From the NCBI RefSeq assembly GCF_000419585.1, contig NZ_ATTH01000001.1, forward strand, positions 2,006,005 through 2,070,004: DNA of 64,000 nt, written 5' to 3'. Positions 61,605-64,000 of this stretch are shown one piece after another; within the stretch, counting starts at the first letter, position 1, and every line of letters begins with the position of its first letter. The notes below the pieces were generated by a model. That model was not told the DNA's origin. It worked only from the letters and a program-made list of their open reading frames with translations, and searched no databases. Origin of the DNA: Salisaeta longa DSM 21114. GTDB taxonomy: Bacteria > Bacteroidota > Rhodothermia > Rhodothermales > Salinibacteraceae. The translations under genes and the position numbers were made by a program.

Positions 61605-64000
61605 TCAGTACTGAAGACGCACCAACGCGCTGAGCCGTCGGCCGGGCAAAACGCGTTTCTGAAACGCATACCCCGAGGCTGCAGGGTACGCGCTCCAGTC
61701 GAAGGGATTCTCTCGGTTCAGTACGTTGAGGACACCAGCCTCAACGTAAACGTTTGTAGTGCCAAGGCGCCATGTCCCACGGACCGTGAGATCTAGCCGC
61801 CGGTATGGCGCGAGCTGCTGGCGTCCCGGAGCCCGGAGATTTAATGGCTCGGGCAGCACAGACGTTTCGGTAAGCGCTAGGTAGTCATAATACGATTGGC
61901 GCAACGCCCACGTCTGTCCCCAGCTGCCCCGCCAACGCGCTCCCGCACGCACGCCCCAGCCTACGCTGCGCGACACGTACGCATCGAGCTGCACCGGCTT
62001 CTCCCAAGGAGCAGGCACCCACCGCCCGCCAAAGCGCCCGGGATAACGCTGCCTTACGCGCTGCAGCGCAAGCGTCATGCCGCCTGCAAAGGCTTCCTGG
62101 GCTCGTTCTACGGTTACGGACGCCCCAAACGAACGACCGCGAGCAGCCGTCATGAATGCAGACGCCTGCCCCACCGATTGGAGCGGAGCCGCACGCGCAT
62201 CGGCAAAGGGCGTAGCGCGCACCAGTGCAGGGTAATCAATGGTAAGGCTGCGCGATTGCCACTTAGCGTAGGTTTCAAGACGCAGTGTCCAGTGGCTTGT
62301 AGGTTCCCAAAGTACGTCGAATGCGGTGTGGTAAGCGCGCGGTGGGGCAAGCGACGCGTCCAGCGGGAGCCAGAATTGCATCGTGGGCACTGCAGCCATG
62401 GGCCCCGTATTGCTAACCTCAGACTGCATAACAAACATCCGGTACAGCCCTGCTGCTCCCCGGAGGGCAATGGTGCCCCATGCGGCGCTGGCATCATAGC
62501 GCACAAGCGCACGCGGCTCTGCATAAACAGTTTGGCGGGCTGGAAGATACGTAAAGCGGCTACCCATCGTGGCAGAGATGCCCGTTGGCCACGACGCTTT
62601 CACCTCGGCAAAGCTGGCCATGTGCCACGTATTTACATCATAAGCTAGCGCTCCCAAAAATCGGTTGCGGAGCCGTACGCTGGCGCTGTATGCCTTGGGT
62701 TCAAGCGCCGCCGTGAGTTGGTAGTGCGGCGTCAGGCTCACGTCTACCGTGGCGCTTCCGCCCCACGTGCGCAGGCCGTTGCGCTGCGTCGCATGATCCA
62801 TAGCCTCGAGGGGAGGAGAGACAACGCGCACTCCATCTTCAAGGATCGTGGGCTGCATGGTGACATCGAGCATGCCAACCTGCATCTGCGAGTGGCCCTC
62901 GCTGATGTATGCTTGCGTCGCAAGCGTAGTCCGCGCATTAACGGCCCACAGATGCCGCATCTGCACCAAGCGATTCGACCAGTCGGTACGTCCCGCGCCG
63001 GCAAGCACCCGATCCGGCGCCCCCGTGCGCAATGCGGCGGTATGCGTCTCTAAAGCATTGACACCGGCATAGACGGATGCCTCAAGCGTCTGAAATGGTG
63101 TGAGTGCTTGGCGCACCGCGCCGTGGACGTCCCAGAAGGAGAGAGCAGAGGTCTCTTGATGCGTAAACGACCCTTCACCGGCGCTGCCTCCAGGCATCCA
63201 TTGCGCAGCGAGCAACGGATCCGGCGCCGTCCACGATTCCAAGCGCTGCTGCAACGCCGGCGCTTCGTACACCGGCCACACACTGGTACGAGCAGCAACG
63301 GCGGCAGCACCCGCCCGCCGGGCAGTTGGCCCCCACCTCGCCTCGGCGCGCATGTTCGCACTCACTGGATCGATGCTCACCGATGCGTGCGAAAGATCGG
63401 GGCGGTTCAGGTCGTGCGTCGCCGCTAGCACACCGGCACTGTGGCTGCCGTAGCGCGCCGGAAAGCCTGCCTTGTGCGTTGTGACGCGCTCTAGCGACAG
63501 GGGACTAAAGGCGGAGAGGAGCCCGCCGAGAACAACCGGCTGACGCACCGGCACGCCGTCAAGAAGCGTCAGGTAGCTCCCCGGGCGTTCTCCTTGAATG
63601 CTTACGTCTACGTTAACGCGTGCTGTAGCAACGCCTGCCTGCTGGCCGACCGTCCGGAGCACGTCCGGCGTCCCGCTGCTTCGCAAGCGCGCTAGCGCCT
63701 CGGCCGATTGTTGGCCGCGCCCAAACCGTGTTGAGGGCCTGCGTCGCTGCAAACCGTCAACGATAAGTGGGGGCGTACGGATGGGTTGCGGCGGCAAGGC
63801 AACACGCAACGATTGGACTCCCCGCTTCCTCACCCGTACGCTGTCGACGACCGATTGATACCCCACATAGCTCACGATTACTCGGTGTTGCCCCGTCAGC
63901 ACCTCAGGAAAGGCGAACCGGCCGGCCGGGTTGGTTGTGGCCCCGGCCCCGGCATCGGCAAGCAGCACATGCGCATCAGGCAGCGGCTCGCCCGTCACAG
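61605..64000 (-). CDS. TonB-dependent receptor, 5' end outside window
   Basis: At least 797 residues of an outer-membrane TonB-dependent receptor. The visible N terminus is inside a carboxypeptidase-like regulatory domain (TGEPLPDAHVLLADAGAGATTNPAGRFAF), so the signal peptide and first strands lie beyond the window edge; the GTG at 63998 is not the true start. A plug domain follows (DVLRTVGQQAGVATARVNVDVSIQG, LTLLDGVPV) and then a barrel ending LVRLQY. The pattern is of the small-ligand receptors with an N-terminal CarboxypepD_reg domain, not SusC; ligand unknown. Convergent with amtB. Confidence 0.88.
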   Translation of the reverse strand, partial: VTGEPLPDAHVLLADAGAGATTNPAGRFAFPEVLTGQHRVIVSYVGYQSVVDSVRVRKRGVQSLRVALPPQPIRTPPLIVDGLQRRRPSTRFGRGQQSAEALARLRSSGTPDVLRTVGQQAGVATARVNVDVSIQGERPGSYLTLLDGVPVRQPVVLGGLLSAFSPLSLERVTTHKAGFPARYGSHSAGVLAATHDLNRPDLSHASVSIDPVSANMRAEARWGPTARRAGAAAVAARTSVWPVYEAPALQQRLESWTAPDPLLAAQWMPGGSAGEGSFTHQETSALSFWDVHGAVRQALTPFQTLEASVYAGVNALETHTAALRTGAPDRVLAGAGRTDWSNRLVQMRHLWAVNARTTLATQAYISEGHSQMQVGMLDVTMQPTILEDGVRVVSPPLEAMDHATQRNGLRTWGGSATVDVSLTPHYQLTAALEPKAYSASVRLRNRFLGALAYDVNTWHMASFAEVKASWPTGISATMGSRFTYLPARQTVYAEPRALVRYDASAAWGTIALRGAAGLYRMFVMQSEVSNTGPMAAVPTMQFWLPLDASLAPPRAYHTAFDVLWEPTSHWTLRLETYAKWQSRSLTIDYPALVRATPFADARAAPLQSVGQASAFMTAARGRSFGASVTVERAQEAFAGGMTLALQRVRQRYPGRFGGRWVPAPWEKPVQLDAYVSRSVGWGVRAGARWRGSWGQTWALRQSYYDYLALTETSVLPEPLNLRAPGRQQLAPYRRLDLTVRGTWRLGTTNVYVEAGVLNVLNRENPFDWSAYPAASGYAFQKRVLPGRRLSALVRLQY

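Overview
The window reads as a piece of a high-GC chromosome from the Bacteroidota/Rhodothermota side of the tree, most like Salinibacter and its relatives in Rhodothermia. This is inferred from the combination of a SusC/SusD pair, Bacteroidota-type UvrA and Mrp (both lacking cysteines found in the proteobacterial proteins), acidic proteins, a cation-chloride cotransporter suited to a salt-loving cell, and weak or absent Shine-Dalgarno sequences. No rRNA, tRNA, CRISPR array or insertion sequence was recognised.

Layout. 0-2.5 kb: fatty-acid and quinone genes (acpP, fabF, ubiE/menG). 2.6-8.3 kb: a lipoprotein, an S10 serine carboxypeptidase, mutY with a small exported protein, and an Omp85-type outer-membrane protein whose start codon overlaps that of the divergent small protein. 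8.3-17.2 kb: a surface-polysaccharide cluster on the minus strand, with rfbB-A-C-D making dTDP-L-rhamnose, a seven-SLBB export protein, a Wzz-like chain-length protein and GDP-L-fucose synthase. 17.2-21.1 kb: gyrB with a small partner, then mrp and an Nfu-type Fe-S protein.

21.2-32.5 kb is an accessory metal/redox block, all on the minus strand: DoxX, DsrE, NmrA-like and MerA-like proteins; an ArsR/SmtB repressor with a complete alpha-5 zinc-site signature; a divergent PII protein; and a CzcCBA-type efflux system headed by a small exported Cys/His protein. Two matching palindromic operators, one before the efflux operon and one before the MerA-like gene, suggest a single ArsR regulon. An intrinsic terminator separates czcA from the PII-arsR tail.

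32.7-43.7 kb is mixed housekeeping: Uma2 nuclease, Rrf2 regulator, SLC12-type cotransporter, UbiB kinase, hemE, dienelactone hydrolase-like lipoprotein, typA and rsgA. 43.8-48.4 kb is a SusCD pair with LacI-type palindromes upstream. 48.8-53.5 kb is a signalling operon: an ArsR-like protein, a small membrane protein, a sodium-symporter/histidine-kinase fusion, a lone receiver, and a kinase-like protein that has lost its phospho-acceptor histidine and ATP-site residues. 53.6-57.2 kb: OmpA-like lipoprotein and uvrA. 57.3-59.1 kb: a low-GC two-gene cassette, AAA ATPase plus DUF4276 (TOPRIM-like), which resembles OLD/PARIS-type defence pairs and is the best candidate for an undescribed system. The window ends with a second Uma2 gene, amtB and a TonB-dependent receptor cut by the window edge.
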